From: DASXRC01 sp036506495
GTDB taxonomy: Bacteria > Actinomycetota > Actinomycetes > Mycobacteriales > Micromonosporaceae
Assembly (NCBI GenBank): GCA_036506495.1
Contig: DASXRQ010000265.1
Location: forward strand, 1 to 64,000
Reading direction: 5' to 3'
DNA: 64,000 nt
Notes under the pieces: model-generated
The model's database searches: none
What the model was told of the DNA's origin: nothing
Seen by the model: the letters and a program-made list of their open reading frames with translations, nothing else
Program-made: the position numbers and the translations under genes
Part shown: in pieces, positions 14,200 through 23,013 of the stretch
Position numbering within the stretch: the stretch's first letter is position 1
How the letters are laid out: every line of letters starts with the position of its first letter

Positions 14200-15402
14200 T
14201 CACGACAGCTGTGCCAGAACCAGGCCGGCCCGTGCCTTTGGCGTGAACCAGGTGCTCTTGCGCGGCATCTTGAGCCGCGCCAGGTTGACCGCGACGAACT
14301 CGGAGACCGTCATCGGCGGGATGAGGATCGCGAGCTCGGCCCGGCCGGCGTCAACCTCGGCGCGCAACCAGTCCGCCGGGTAGTCGCCGCCGACGTAGGC
14401 GACCCGTTTGTCGCCCGGATCCAGGCCCAGCGCGTCGCGCAACAGGACCCGCTCGACGAGCGCGTGGGCGAGGTTGTCGACCACGCTGGCGCCGGGCGTT
14501 GGCGGCAACGTGACCGCCCAGGTCTGGCCGCCGGCGTACAGCTGGATCCCCCCGCCGGAGCCGGCCTCGGCCGGGAGTCCCGCGACCGGCTCGACCCCGG
14601 CGCCCGCGGCCCGCAGCCGCGCGACGAGCTCGTCCGGCCCGGTGGGCAGCTCACTGACCAGCCGGTTGTACGGCGCGATGGTCACCGACCCGGGCGCGGT
14701 GACCACCGCGAGGAACCGCGGCAGGCCGCCGAGCTGCGCGGCCAGGCTGCGGTGGTTGCCGTCGGCGACGACCAGCTCGCCGCCGCCGGCCAGCGAGCAC
14801 AGCTCGTCCTGCACCTCGCCCGGCGGGACGGGCCAGATCGCGTGGGTGCGCCCGGCCCGGTCGATGTCGGTCGCGGCGGGCGGGCCGGCGGCGTCGCAGG
14901 CCGTGGCGAGCGCCGCGTGCAGGTCATCGCCCCGCGCGGTCTGCAGCAGCAGTACCGGCGAGAGCAGGTGCCCGGTCGCATCGGCGAGCGCGACCCGCTC
15001 CCGGACCTTGTCGATGAACACGTCCTCGTTGCGGATAACCAGTCCCGGCTGGTCGGCGCTGGTCGAGATCTGGTCGGTGTCGATCATGCAGAGCAACTCG
15101 TACGCCGGAGCCTCACCGCCCGGCTCCGTGATCCGGTACAGCACGACGACGTCCTCGGCGGGCGTGAAGCTGCCGTCCGCCTTCCGCTCCGCCAGCCGGC
15201 TCGCCGCGGCGGGCAGCGCCTCCCGGAAGGAGCGGCCCAGCGACTCTGGGGCGCGGTGCGGCATCTCGATCGCGAGCGCGCTGTTCGGATTCGTGTCGAT
15301 GATCTCGGTGATCTCGGCTTCGTCCGCGAACTCGTCGTAGTTCTGGGCACCGGTGCCGCCGGTGGTGACCCAGGCCCGGGCGATCGGGTGCACGAGCGTC
15401 AT
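14200..15402 (-). CDS. DUF1015 family protein
   Basis: A 400-aa protein with the DUF1015 signatures: N-terminal YDEFADEAEITEIIDTNPNS, central YELLCMIDTDQ and LVVADGNHRSLAAQLGG (the conserved DGxHR-like motif, here DGNHR), and C-terminal RVAYVGGDYPADWL and FTPKARAGLVLAQ. The biochemical role of the family is not established; in some species it lies with serine or phosphoglycerate metabolism genes. TAGCGT (complement of 15411-15416) is 8 nt before the ATG, so the mRNA may be leaderless. Confidence 0.9.
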   Translation of the reverse strand: MTLVHPIARAWVTTGGTGAQNYDEFADEAEITEIIDTNPNSALAIEMPHRAPESLGRSFREALPAAASRLAERKADGSFTPAEDVVVLYRITEPGGEAPAYELLCMIDTDQISTSADQPGLVIRNEDVFIDKVRERVALADATGHLLSPVLLLQTARGDDLHAALATACDAAGPPAATDIDRAGRTHAIWPVPPGEVQDELCSLAGGGELVVADGNHRSLAAQLGGLPRFLAVVTAPGSVTIAPYNRLVSELPTGPDELVARLRAAGAGVEPVAGLPAEAGSGGGIQLYAGGQTWAVTLPPTPGASVVDNLAHALVERVLLRDALGLDPGDKRVAYVGGDYPADWLRAEVDAGRAELAILIPPMTVSEFVAVNLARLKMPRKSTWFTPKARAGLVLAQLS

Positions 15403-15410
15403 GCGTGGAG

Positions 15411-15416
15411 ACGCTA
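15411..15416 (-). promoter_or_regulatory. candidate leaderless -10 (TAGCGT) for the DUF1015 gene
   Basis: The hexamer ends 8 nt before the start codon at 15402, and the whole gap to the neighbouring gene is only 24 bp. Confidence 0.45.
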
Positions 15417-15426
15417 CCCGGTGCCG

Positions 15427-16044
15427 TCAGAAGATCGGCCCGAGCTCCCGGGACCGCTTGATCTCGTAAAAGCCGGGGGTACCCGCGACGAGGAGCACGC
15501 CGTCCCAGAGCCTGCCGGCGGCCTCGTCCGTCGGCGCGGGGGTGACGACCGGGCCGAAGAACGCGACTGGCTGGCCGGCCGGGCCGACGGTGTGGATCAC
15601 AGGCGTACCGACGTCGGTGCCGACCGGCCGCATGCCGGCCTCGTGGCTGGCCCGCAAGGCGGCGTCGTACTCGGCGGAGTCGGCGGCCGCGGCCAACGCA
15701 GGATCCAGGCCGGCCTCGGTGAGCGCCGCGGCGTACAACTCGGGTCCGAGCTGCTGCTGGCCGGGGTGGATCCGCGTGCCGAGCGCGGTGTACAAGTCGC
15801 GCAGCACCGCATCGCCGTACTTCTGCTCCGCGGCGATGCACACGCGCACCGGCGCCCAGCCCCGGTCCACCACCGCCTGGTACTTCTCGGACAGGTCGCG
15901 GCCCTGGTTCAGGACGCTCAGGCTCATCACGTGGAAGCGAACATCCACCGGGCGTACGCGCTCGACCTCGAGCAGCCAGCGGGAGGTTATCCAGGCCCAC
16001 GGGCAGATCGGGTCGAACCACATGTCGACGGTCGTGCGGTTCAC
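15427..16044 (-). CDS. DsbA-family protein related to mycothiol-dependent nitroreductase, single-Cys active site
   Basis: A 205-aa thioredoxin-fold protein with helical insertion. It closely follows the mycobacterial Rv2466c pattern: DMWFDPICPWAWITSRW (8-24), FHVMSLSVLNQGRDLSE and the cis-Pro region DVGTPVIHT. The active-site motif is CPWA (Cys14 to Ala17), so the resolving Cys of the CPWC motif is absent. Such a monothiol protein could still form a mixed disulfide with mycothiol. The start is GTG 16044. It is divergent from pepN. Confidence 0.85.
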   Translation of the reverse strand: MNRTTVDMWFDPICPWAWITSRWLLEVERVRPVDVRFHVMSLSVLNQGRDLSEKYQAVVDRGWAPVRVCIAAEQKYGDAVLRDLYTALGTRIHPGQQQLGPELYAAALTEAGLDPALAAAADSAEYDAALRASHEAGMRPVGTDVGTPVIHTVGPAGQPVAFFGPVVTPAPTDEAAGRLWDGVLLVAGTPGFYEIKRSRELGPIF

Positions 16045-16223
16045 CGGGCCTCCTCGTTGTCACGTTCTCGTACCCAGCAAACGCCCGTGGTCGGCTGTCC
16101 GACAAGGTGAAGTGGGCCACGCGGCGGCTCGTGCATCCGCCGTGGAAGACTCGCAGTAGGTCGTCGCGCCGGGGGGCGCGGCGACCTCCCGAGCCCGTCG
16201 ACGGTGCCGGTGGGGAAAACTGG

Positions 16224-18791
16224 ATGGAGACAGCCGTGGCCGGAGTGCGCAACCTGAGGCAGGTCGAGGCCGCCGAGCGGGCACGCCTGCTCGACATCGC
16301 CGGGTACGACATCGCGGTGGATCTGACCGACGGCGTCGGCGGCGCGGGCGAGCGGACGTTCCGGTCGACGACATCGATCAGGTTCCGCAGCGTCGACGTC
16401 GGCGCGACCACGTTCATCGAGGTCGCCGCGGAGCGGATCCACTCGGCCGTGCTGAACGGAACGCCGGTGGACACCTCGGCCTGGTCCGCCGAGCGGGGCC
16501 TCGTGCTCACCGGGCTGGCCGCCGAGAACACCCTCGTCGTCGACGCGGACTTCCCGTATTCGGAGAGTGGTCAGGGGCTGCACCGCAGCGTGGACCCGGT
16601 CGACAAGGAGGTCTACCTCTACAGCCAGTTCGAGACGGCGGACGCCCAGCGGGTTTTCGCCTGCTTCGACCAGCCCGATCTCAAGAGCGTCTTTACCTGG
16701 CACGTCACGGTCCCGCGGCACTGGCGCGCCGTCTCGAACATGCCCGTGGCCGGCCAGGAGCCGGCCGAGGCGGGCGCGAAGACCGTCCACTTCAAACCGT
16801 CGGTGCGGATGAGCGCGTACGTCACGGCGATCTGTGCCGGGCCGTACCACGAGGTGCGGACCACCCACGACGGGGTGGACCTCGGGGTGTACTGCCGGCG
16901 GAGCATGGCCCAGTACGTGGACGCGGACGACATCTTTCTGATCACGAGCCAGGGGTTCGACTACTTCCACACGCAGTTCGGCGTCCGCTACGCGCTACCG
17001 AAGTACGACCAGGTCTGGGTGCCCGAGTTCAACGCGGGCGCGATGGAGAACTTCGGCTGCGTCGTGCACGCCGAGGAGCACTACATCTTCCGGTCGCAGG
17101 TGACCGACTTCGAGTACGAGCAGCGGGCGAACACGATCCTGCACGAGCTCGCGCACATGTGGTTCGGCGACCTGGTGACGATGCGCTGGTGGAACGACCT
17201 GTGGTTGAACGAGTCGTTCGCCGAATGGGCGAGCCACTGGTGCAACACCAACGCGACCCGGTTCACCGATGCCTGGACGACGTTCCTGTCGGTCCGCAAG
17301 AACTGGGGCTACCGGCAGGATCAGCTCTCCTCGACCCACCCGGTGTACTGCGAGATGCCGGACGTGGACGCGGTCGAGGTGAACTTCGACGGCATCACGT
17401 ACGCCAAGGGCGCCAGCGTCATCAAGCAGCTCGTGGCGTACGTCGGGCAGGATTCGTTCCTGGCCGGGCTGCGGGCGTACTTCAACCGGCACGCCTGGGG
17501 GAACGCCACGTTCGACGACCTGCTCTCCGAGCTCGAGGCGGCCTCGGGTCGGGAGCTACGCAAGTTCGCGGCGCAGTGGCTGGAGACCGCGCAGGTCAAC
17601 ACCCTGCGCCCCGACGTGTCCATCGGGCCCGACGGGAGGTACACCGGCGTCGCGGTGGTGCAGGAGGCACCCGCGGAGTACCCGGTGCTGCGGACGCACC
17701 GGATCGGGATCGGCCTGTACGACCTGGTCGACGACCGGCTCGTGCGGCGGCAGCGCATCGACGTGGACGTCAGCGGCGAGCGGACCGAGCTGCCGCAGCT
17801 GGTCGGGGTGGTCGCGCCCGACGTGCTGCTGCTCAACGACGACGATCTCACCTACGCGAAGCTGCGCCTCGATGATCGGTCGTTGGGGACCGTGGTCGGG
17901 CACGTGTCGGGCTTCGACTCGTCGCTTGCCCGCGCGCTGTGCTGGGCGGCGGCCTGGGACATGGTCCGCGACGCGGAGATGTCGGCGAGGGACTACGTCG
18001 CGCTCGCGCTGGGTGGGCTGCCCGAGGAGCGCGACATCAACCTCGTGACCGCGACCCTGCGACAGGTGCAGGGCGCGTTGTCGTTCTACGCCGACCCGGC
18101 CTTCGCCCCGATCGGCTGGCGGAGCCTCGCCGAAACCGCCCGGCAGGTGGTTGCCGCCGCGGAGCCGGGCAGCGGATTCCAGCTTGCCTGGGCCCGGACG
18201 TTCGCGTCGGCCGCCCGACGGCCGGAGGAACTGGCCGTCATCCGCGGGTGGCTCGCCGGCTCGGGCGTACCCGAAGGACTCACGATCGACACCGAGCTGC
18301 GTTGGGCCCTACTGCAGGCGCTGGTCGCGAACGCGGCCGCGGACGCGGACCTGATCGAGGCGGAGCTGGACGCCGACCGCACCGCGAGCGGCGAGCGCGA
18401 GGCGGCGGTGTCCCGGGCGCTGCTCCCCACGGCGGCGGCCAAGGCCGAGACGTGGCGGCGGCTGACCACACAGGACGCGCTGCCGAACTGGCTGCACCGC
18501 GCGCTCCTGCAGGGTCTCCAGCACCCGGCCCAGGTCGACCTGACCGCCCCCTACGCGTCGAAGTACTTCGATGTGGTCACTGACGTCTGGGCCCGGCGGG
18601 ACAGCGAGCCGGCCCAGGAGTTCGCGATGCTGGCGTACCCGGCGTACCAGGTCAGCCTCGCGACTGTCGCGCTGACGGACGAGTGGCTCGCCGGCGACGG
18701 CCACCCGGCGCCGCTGCGCCGGCTGGTCACCGAGGGCAAGGACGGCGTGCTGCGCGCGCTCCGGGCCCGGGCCCGCGACGGCGCTGCCTGA
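16224..18791 (+). CDS. pepN: aminopeptidase N (M1 family metallopeptidase)
   Basis: About 855 aa. The exopeptidase motif GAMENFG and the zinc site HELAHMWFGDLV with downstream NESFAEW (the third ligand Glu) mark a gluzincin aminopeptidase that removes N-terminal residues from peptides in the cytosol. The ERAP1-like helical C-terminal domain is complete. ATG 16224 has GGGGAAAA upstream; GTG 16236 (VAGVRNLRQ) has a good GGAGA 5 nt away and is nearly equally likely. The Uma2 gene follows 40 bp downstream. Confidence 0.96.
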   Translation: METAVAGVRNLRQVEAAERARLLDIAGYDIAVDLTDGVGGAGERTFRSTTSIRFRSVDVGATTFIEVAAERIHSAVLNGTPVDTSAWSAERGLVLTGLAAENTLVVDADFPYSESGQGLHRSVDPVDKEVYLYSQFETADAQRVFACFDQPDLKSVFTWHVTVPRHWRAVSNMPVAGQEPAEAGAKTVHFKPSVRMSAYVTAICAGPYHEVRTTHDGVDLGVYCRRSMAQYVDADDIFLITSQGFDYFHTQFGVRYALPKYDQVWVPEFNAGAMENFGCVVHAEEHYIFRSQVTDFEYEQRANTILHELAHMWFGDLVTMRWWNDLWLNESFAEWASHWCNTNATRFTDAWTTFLSVRKNWGYRQDQLSSTHPVYCEMPDVDAVEVNFDGITYAKGASVIKQLVAYVGQDSFLAGLRAYFNRHAWGNATFDDLLSELEAASGRELRKFAAQWLETAQVNTLRPDVSIGPDGRYTGVAVVQEAPAEYPVLRTHRIGIGLYDLVDDRLVRRQRIDVDVSGERTELPQLVGVVAPDVLLLNDDDLTYAKLRLDDRSLGTVVGHVSGFDSSLARALCWAAAWDMVRDAEMSARDYVALALGGLPEERDINLVTATLRQVQGALSFYADPAFAPIGWRSLAETARQVVAAAEPGSGFQLAWARTFASAARRPEELAVIRGWLAGSGVPEGLTIDTELRWALLQALVANAAADADLIEAELDADRTASGEREAAVSRALLPTAAAKAETWRRLTTQDALPNWLHRALLQGLQHPAQVDLTAPYASKYFDVVTDVWARRDSEPAQEFAMLAYPAYQVSLATVALTDEWLAGDGHPAPLRRLVTEGKDGVLRALRARARDGAA

Positions 18792-18818
18792 CCTGGTCGC
18801 GGGCTCTGGCCCGACCGG

Positions 18819-18824
18819 TACGCT
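18819..18824 (+). promoter_or_regulatory. candidate leaderless -10 (TACGCT) for the Uma2 gene
   Basis: TACGCT ends 7 nt before the GTG at 18832. The sequence between (GGGGGCC) could alternatively act as a weak ribosome binding site. Confidence 0.4.
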
Positions 18825-18831
18825 GGGGGCC

Positions 18832-19410
18832 GTGGACCAGAAGGCGCGGCTGGCGCCGGTCCCGGACGGACCGTGGACCGAGCGCAACCTGACCGGGCTG
18901 CCGGGCAACGGTCACCGTTACGAGATCGTCGACGGCGCGCTCGTGGTGACCCCGCCGGTCGACGACGGGCACGAGATGCTCTGCGACGAGGTCGCCAGCC
19001 TGCTCCGCGCGACGGCGCCCCCCGACTGGCACGTGGTGCCCCAGGTCGGGCTGCGCCTTGGGGACGACAACGGGGACAGCAATCTCGTCGCGGACGTGGC
19101 GGTCCTGCGCCCGGGGGCGCCGTACGACCGCGCCTGGACGGACGCCGCCGAGGTGGCGCTCGTCGTGGAGGTCGAGTCGCACCCGAGCCGCCGCTGGGAC
19201 CGGTGCGTCAAGCCCGGGCTGTACGCGGAGGCGGGCATCGAGTCGTTCTGGCGAATCGAACGGACCGCGAACGGTCCGGTGGCCCACCTCTACACGCGTG
19301 CCGCGGCCGGCCACTACCACCTGCACCGCTCGGTGAACACGGGCGAGACGCACTTCGCCGAGCTGCCGTACGCCGTCCAGCTCGCACCGGCGTCGTGGCT
19401 GCACGGCTGA
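18832..19410 (+). CDS. Uma2-family (PD-(D/E)XK-fold) protein
   Basis: A 192-aa protein with the Uma2/DUF820 layout: N-terminal GNGHRYEIVDGALVVTPPVD, the core LVADVAVLRPGAPYD with the catalytic-like Asp, VALVVEVESHPSRRWDRCVK carrying ExE and a following Lys, then LYAEAGIESFWRIE. The family has a restriction-endonuclease-like fold and is abundant in actinobacteria and cyanobacteria. Nuclease activity is presumed and rarely demonstrated. No toxin, antitoxin or methylase gene is adjacent. Confidence 0.9.
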   Translation: MDQKARLAPVPDGPWTERNLTGLPGNGHRYEIVDGALVVTPPVDDGHEMLCDEVASLLRATAPPDWHVVPQVGLRLGDDNGDSNLVADVAVLRPGAPYDRAWTDAAEVALVVEVESHPSRRWDRCVKPGLYAEAGIESFWRIERTANGPVAHLYTRAAAGHYHLHRSVNTGETHFAELPYAVQLAPASWLHG

Positions 19411-19426
19411 GGTACGTGCGCGGCGG

Positions 19427-19834
19427 TTAGCTCCGGCCGGCGTGGGAGGCCAGCTGGTCGAGGCCGCTCACGATGCCGCCCGCCAGGTCGCCGCCGCTGA
19501 AGGCCGCCACCATGGACAGCGCCGCGAGCTTGGCATCGCGGTCCGGGATTCGCTTGCGAGCCTCCGCGCCGGTGACGATCTCCAGCAGGCGCTGGTTCGG
19601 CGAGACGGCGACGAGGACCGAGCGGCTCGGATCGGGCAGCTGCGCATGCAGCTTCTCGGCGTGCTGCCGGACCGGCTCGTCGAGGTCGCCGACGTAGACG
19701 CTGAACGTCAGGCCGGTGGTGGAGTCGGCCAGCCGCAGCGCCTCGTCGATGCGGAGCAGCTGCCGGGTCGTGAACGGCCCGTCGAGCACCTCGGGCCGGG
19801 TCGTGAGGCTGCGGGGCTGGTCACCAACGGTCAC
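19427..19834 (-). CDS. DUF5130 (TPM-like) family protein
   Basis: 135 aa. The core FTTRQLLRIDEALRLADSTT, FSVYVGDL, VLVAVSPNQRLLEIVTG and LAALSMVAAFSGGDLAGGI is the TPM-like fold of DUF5130, widespread in actinobacteria. Start GTG 19834 (VTVGDQPRS) gives the conserved N-terminus and overlaps the upstream small membrane gene by 14 bp, so the two are probably translationally coupled. Confidence 0.8.
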   Translation of the reverse strand: MTVGDQPRSLTTRPEVLDGPFTTRQLLRIDEALRLADSTTGLTFSVYVGDLDEPVRQHAEKLHAQLPDPSRSVLVAVSPNQRLLEIVTGAEARKRIPDRDAKLAALSMVAAFSGGDLAGGIVSGLDQLASHAGRS

Positions 19835-20144
19835 TTGCGCCTCCAGTCGCGCCCAGCGGCGTCGCCACACCCTGCCGCGCCGTCTCCTGTGACGCGGCAC
19901 CCTGCGAGGGCTCCCCCGCGGCCAGGGCCGGGCGCTGCTCGCCCGCGGTCAGTGCCCGCGCGCCGTCCGGGTGCAGGCGCTCCGGTGCGGACAGAAACCA
20001 GACGGGCGTGAACGTGAACGGCCGGCCGGGCCGGTAGCGCTTGCTCTGCGCGCGGCCGCCGCTCACGTACGCCGGGCCGCCGATGACGGCGATGATGAGG
20101 AGCGGTATGCCGACGAAGATGCCCACTGTCTCGAGTACTGACAC
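19821..20144 (-). CDS. small one-helix membrane protein, possible cytochrome aa3 oxidase subunit CtaJ
   Basis: 107 aa. One N-terminal helix (ETVGIFVGIPLLIIAVIGG, about 5-23) is followed by a polar region with RYRPGRPFTFTPVWFL and an Ala/Gln-rich tail. The arrangement and the FTFTPVWFL motif resemble the short actinobacterial proteins annotated as the aa3-oxidase accessory subunit CtaJ, which often sit beside a DUF5130 gene. This is family recall, not a search, so the assignment is tentative. The start is GTG 20144. Confidence 0.6.
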   Translation of the reverse strand: MSVLETVGIFVGIPLLIIAVIGGPAYVSGGRAQSKRYRPGRPFTFTPVWFLSAPERLHPDGARALTAGEQRPALAAGEPSQGAASQETARQGVATPLGATGGASDRW

Positions 20145-20161
20145 TCCAGCCCCCAACCAAG

Positions 20162-21613
20162 TCAGACGCCGTTCACGGTAGCGGAGGGCGCGGTCCGCCA
20201 GATCGCCGGGTGCCGCTCGTGCCAGGCCATGCCCTGTTCGAGCTGAGCGGCCGTGGCGAGCACCGTCTCGTCCTCGCCGAGCCGGCCGGCGAGCATCGCA
20301 CCGACCGGCATCCCGTCCGTGGTCGAGCCGACCGGCAGCGAGACCGCCGGCTGCCCGGTCACGTTGTAGTACGCGCAGTACGGGGAGAACCACTTCTGCC
20401 GCTCGAAGTCGTCGGCCGGGTGTCCGGTCTCGGTGAACCAGCCGACCGCGGCCTGTGGCATGGCCAGCGTCGGCGAGAGCAGCAGGTCGAACTGCCGCAG
20501 GGCGCGCAGCGCCTCGCGCACCGCCGCCTGCATCGCCGCCAGCGCGTTCATCAGCCCAGCGGCGCCGATCGCCACGCCACGCTCACGCAGCCAGCGCGTC
20601 AGCGGCAACAGCTCCGCCTCGCGCTCGGGCGGAACGGGCGACAGCGCCAGCGCGTACCAGATCGTCTCGAACATCGGGGTGAGCTCGGGACCGAACGGCG
20701 CCGGAACGTCCACCACGTCATGGCCGGCTTCGACCAGTGCGGCGGCCGTGGTGTCGACGGCGCCCAGGCACGCGGAGTCGACCGGAACCTCGGCGAGCAT
20801 GGGCGCGGTGAACCGACCGATCCGTAGCCGTCCGGGCTCGGCCCGCCGGACGGCCGCACGGAAGCCGTCGGCCGGCGCCGACGGTGACGGGTACGGCTCG
20901 CCGGGCACGGACACCGCCATCGCGTCCAGCAGGGTCGCGGCGTCGGCGACGGTGCGCGCGATCGGACCGTTCGTCGGCAGCCCGAACCCGCCGAAACCCA
21001 ACGGGCCGCCGGAGACGAGCCCACGGCTCGGCTTGTACCCGACGAGCCCGCAGATCGCGGCCGGAATGCGCAGCGACCCGCCGCCGTCCGAGCCCTGCGC
21101 GACCGGGACCAGTCCGGCCGCCACCGCCGCGGCCGCGCCCCCACTCGACCCGCCCGCGGTGAACGCGAGCCCCCACGGGTTGCGGGCGGGCGGCGCGACC
21201 GCGCCCTCGGAGTACAGCGAACAGCCCAGCTCGGAGGTGGTCGTTTTGCCGAGGCTGATCGTGCCGGCCGCGCGCAGCAGCCCGACGACGTCCGCGTCGA
21301 CGTCGGGCACGAAGTCCGAGAACGCCGCCGAGCCGAACGTCGTCCGGACCCCGGCGGTCATGGTCAGGTCCTTGATTGCGGTAGGCACGCCGGCGAGCGG
21401 CGGCAGCCCGTCCGGGTCCGCGGCCCGCGCCACATCCACGGCCTTCGCCTGGGCGCGGGCCGCATCGGCGGTCACGGTGACGAACGCGCCGACGGTACGC
21501 CCGAGGGCGTCGACCCTGGCCAGATAGTGCTCGACGAGCTCGATCGCGCTCAGCTCGCCGCGGCGTACCGCTGCGGCCTGCTCTACCGCCGTGAGGTCGT
21601 GCAGCTCGCCCAT
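20162..21613 (-). CDS. amidase (amidase signature family)
   Basis: A 483-aa amidase-signature enzyme with the Lys of GVPTAIKDLTMTAG (catalytic Lys about 80) and the Gly/Ser loop FTAGGSSGGAAAAVAAGLVP with GSDGGGSLRIPAA giving the Ser-cisSer-Lys triad. It hydrolyses a linear amide of unknown identity; no gatB or gatC is nearby, so it is not the tRNA amidotransferase subunit. ATG 21613 is chosen because TAACCT lies exactly 7 nt upstream, giving a leaderless transcript. It is divergent from kynU across only 25 bp. Confidence 0.93.
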   Translation of the reverse strand: MGELHDLTAVEQAAAVRRGELSAIELVEHYLARVDALGRTVGAFVTVTADAARAQAKAVDVARAADPDGLPPLAGVPTAIKDLTMTAGVRTTFGSAAFSDFVPDVDADVVGLLRAAGTISLGKTTTSELGCSLYSEGAVAPPARNPWGLAFTAGGSSGGAAAAVAAGLVPVAQGSDGGGSLRIPAAICGLVGYKPSRGLVSGGPLGFGGFGLPTNGPIARTVADAATLLDAMAVSVPGEPYPSPSAPADGFRAAVRRAEPGRLRIGRFTAPMLAEVPVDSACLGAVDTTAAALVEAGHDVVDVPAPFGPELTPMFETIWYALALSPVPPEREAELLPLTRWLRERGVAIGAAGLMNALAAMQAAVREALRALRQFDLLLSPTLAMPQAAVGWFTETGHPADDFERQKWFSPYCAYYNVTGQPAVSLPVGSTTDGMPVGAMLAGRLGEDETVLATAAQLEQGMAWHERHPAIWRTAPSATVNGV

Positions 21614-21620
21614 GCCGCGA

Positions 21621-21630
21621 AGGTTAGCGT
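21621..21630. promoter_or_regulatory. overlapping bidirectional -10 elements for amidase and kynU
   Basis: In the 25-bp gap, TAGCGT (21625-21630, plus strand) ends 8 nt before the kynU ATG. TAACCT (complement of 21621-21626, minus strand) ends 7 nt before the amidase ATG. The two hexamers share the TA base step 21625-21626. Both transcripts would be leaderless and would compete for one melting site. Confidence 0.6.
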
Positions 21631-21638
21631 CTTTGGGC

Positions 21639-22895
21639 ATGAGCGTTGACCTCCACACGCGGGCCCGCGACCTGGACGCGGCCGATCCGCTGGCCGGGTA
21701 CCGCGACCGGTTCGTGATCGCCGACCCCGGCCTGATCTATCTCGACGGCAACTCGCTCGGCCGGCTGCCGGTGGCTACGCGGGACAGGCTGCGGCAGGCG
21801 ATAGAGGTCGAGTGGGGCGAGGACCTGATCCGCGGCTGGGATCGCTGGATCACGCTGGCCCGCGAGGCCGGTGACGTGCTCGCGACGGGCGTGCTCGACG
21901 CGTCGCCGGGCGAGGTCGTGCTCGCGGACTCCACGAGCGTGAACCTCTACAAGCTCGCGGTCGCCGCCTGCGACGCGCGGCCCGGCCGTTCGGTGATCGT
22001 CACCGACGACGACAATTTCCCGACCGACAAGTACGTGCTGCAGGGGCTGGCCGCCGCGCGGGGCATGACGCTGCGCGTGGTCAAGACCGACATCGACCTC
22101 GGCATCTCGCTCGATGCGGTACGGGACGCGCTCGACTCCGAGGTGGCGCTCGTGTCGCTGTCACACGTGGCGTACCGCTCGGGCGCGCTCGCCGACCTAC
22201 CGGCGATCACGGCGGCGGCGCACGACGCCGGTGCCCTGGTGCTGTGGGACCTCTGCCATTCCGCGGGAGCCGTGCCGGTGCCGCTGCGTGCCGCCGGCGT
22301 CGATCTCGCGATCGGCTGCACCTACAAGCACCTGAACGCGGGGCCCGGCGCTCCGGCGTTCCTCTACGTGCGGCGCGACCTGCAGACCCAGCTGCGCCAA
22401 CCGATCTGGGGCTGGTTCGGGCAGCGGGACCAGTTCGCGATGGCGAACGACTACGACCCGGTGGAGAGCGTGGACCGGTTCGTCGTCGGCACGCCGCCGG
22501 TGCTCGGCGGGTACGCGGTGCTGGAGGGCGCCCGCCTGACCGCGTCGGCGGGCATCGAGGCGATCGCGGCGAAGGGGGCGGCGCTCGGGGCGTACGCGAT
22601 CGAGCTGTTCGACGCGTGGCTGGCGCCGCACGGGGTGGCGCTGGCGTCACCCCGTGACGATGCCCGCCGCGGCTCGCACGTGACCCTGCACCACCCCCAG
22701 GCCTGGCAGCTGTGCCAGGCATGGAAGGCGGCGGGGGTGATTCCCGACTTCCGTACGCCGGACCGGCTCCGTGTGGGCCCGGCGCCCCTCTACACGAGGT
22801 TCGTCGACGTCCACGAGGCGTTCCGCCGGCTGGCCGACGTGGTCGCGTCCGGGGCGTACGCGGAGTTTCCGGCGGACCGGCCGCGGGTGACCTGA
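21639..22895 (+). CDS. kynU: kynureninase
   Basis: A 418-aa PLP enzyme of fold type I: YLDGNSLGRLP near the N-terminus, LVLWDLCHSAGAVPV (cofactor-binding Asp), IGCTYKHLNAGPGAPAF with the PLP Lys, and the RVGPAPLYTRF C-terminal motif. It cleaves kynurenine or 3-hydroxykynurenine to anthranilate or 3-hydroxyanthranilate plus alanine. No kynA or kynB is present here. The shared bidirectional promoter hints that the amidase acts on a related substrate, though an arylformamidase role for the amidase is only speculation. Confidence 0.95.
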   Translation: MSVDLHTRARDLDAADPLAGYRDRFVIADPGLIYLDGNSLGRLPVATRDRLRQAIEVEWGEDLIRGWDRWITLAREAGDVLATGVLDASPGEVVLADSTSVNLYKLAVAACDARPGRSVIVTDDDNFPTDKYVLQGLAAARGMTLRVVKTDIDLGISLDAVRDALDSEVALVSLSHVAYRSGALADLPAITAAAHDAGALVLWDLCHSAGAVPVPLRAAGVDLAIGCTYKHLNAGPGAPAFLYVRRDLQTQLRQPIWGWFGQRDQFAMANDYDPVESVDRFVVGTPPVLGGYAVLEGARLTASAGIEAIAAKGAALGAYAIELFDAWLAPHGVALASPRDDARRGSHVTLHHPQAWQLCQAWKAAGVIPDFRTPDRLRVGPAPLYTRFVDVHEAFRRLADVVASGAYAEFPADRPRVT

Positions 22896-23013
22896 ATCGG
22901 TTCGCCTACCAGCACCCCGCGTCCCGCGGCGGTATTTGCCCGGATTTCGCCACGTAAACCGCGCACCGAGTGGGAAGATCTCGCTGAGTGGTCGCTCGTG
23001 GAAGGGGACGCTC

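Noticed and set aside
13819..16110. 763-aa plus-strand frame
   Set aside because: Antisense of the DUF1015 and DsbA-like genes, with low-complexity Arg/Gly content.
18832..19410. Uma2 protein as a defence or toxin system
   Set aside because: It is solitary, with housekeeping neighbours and no partner gene. Uma2 genes are common and mostly uncharacterised.
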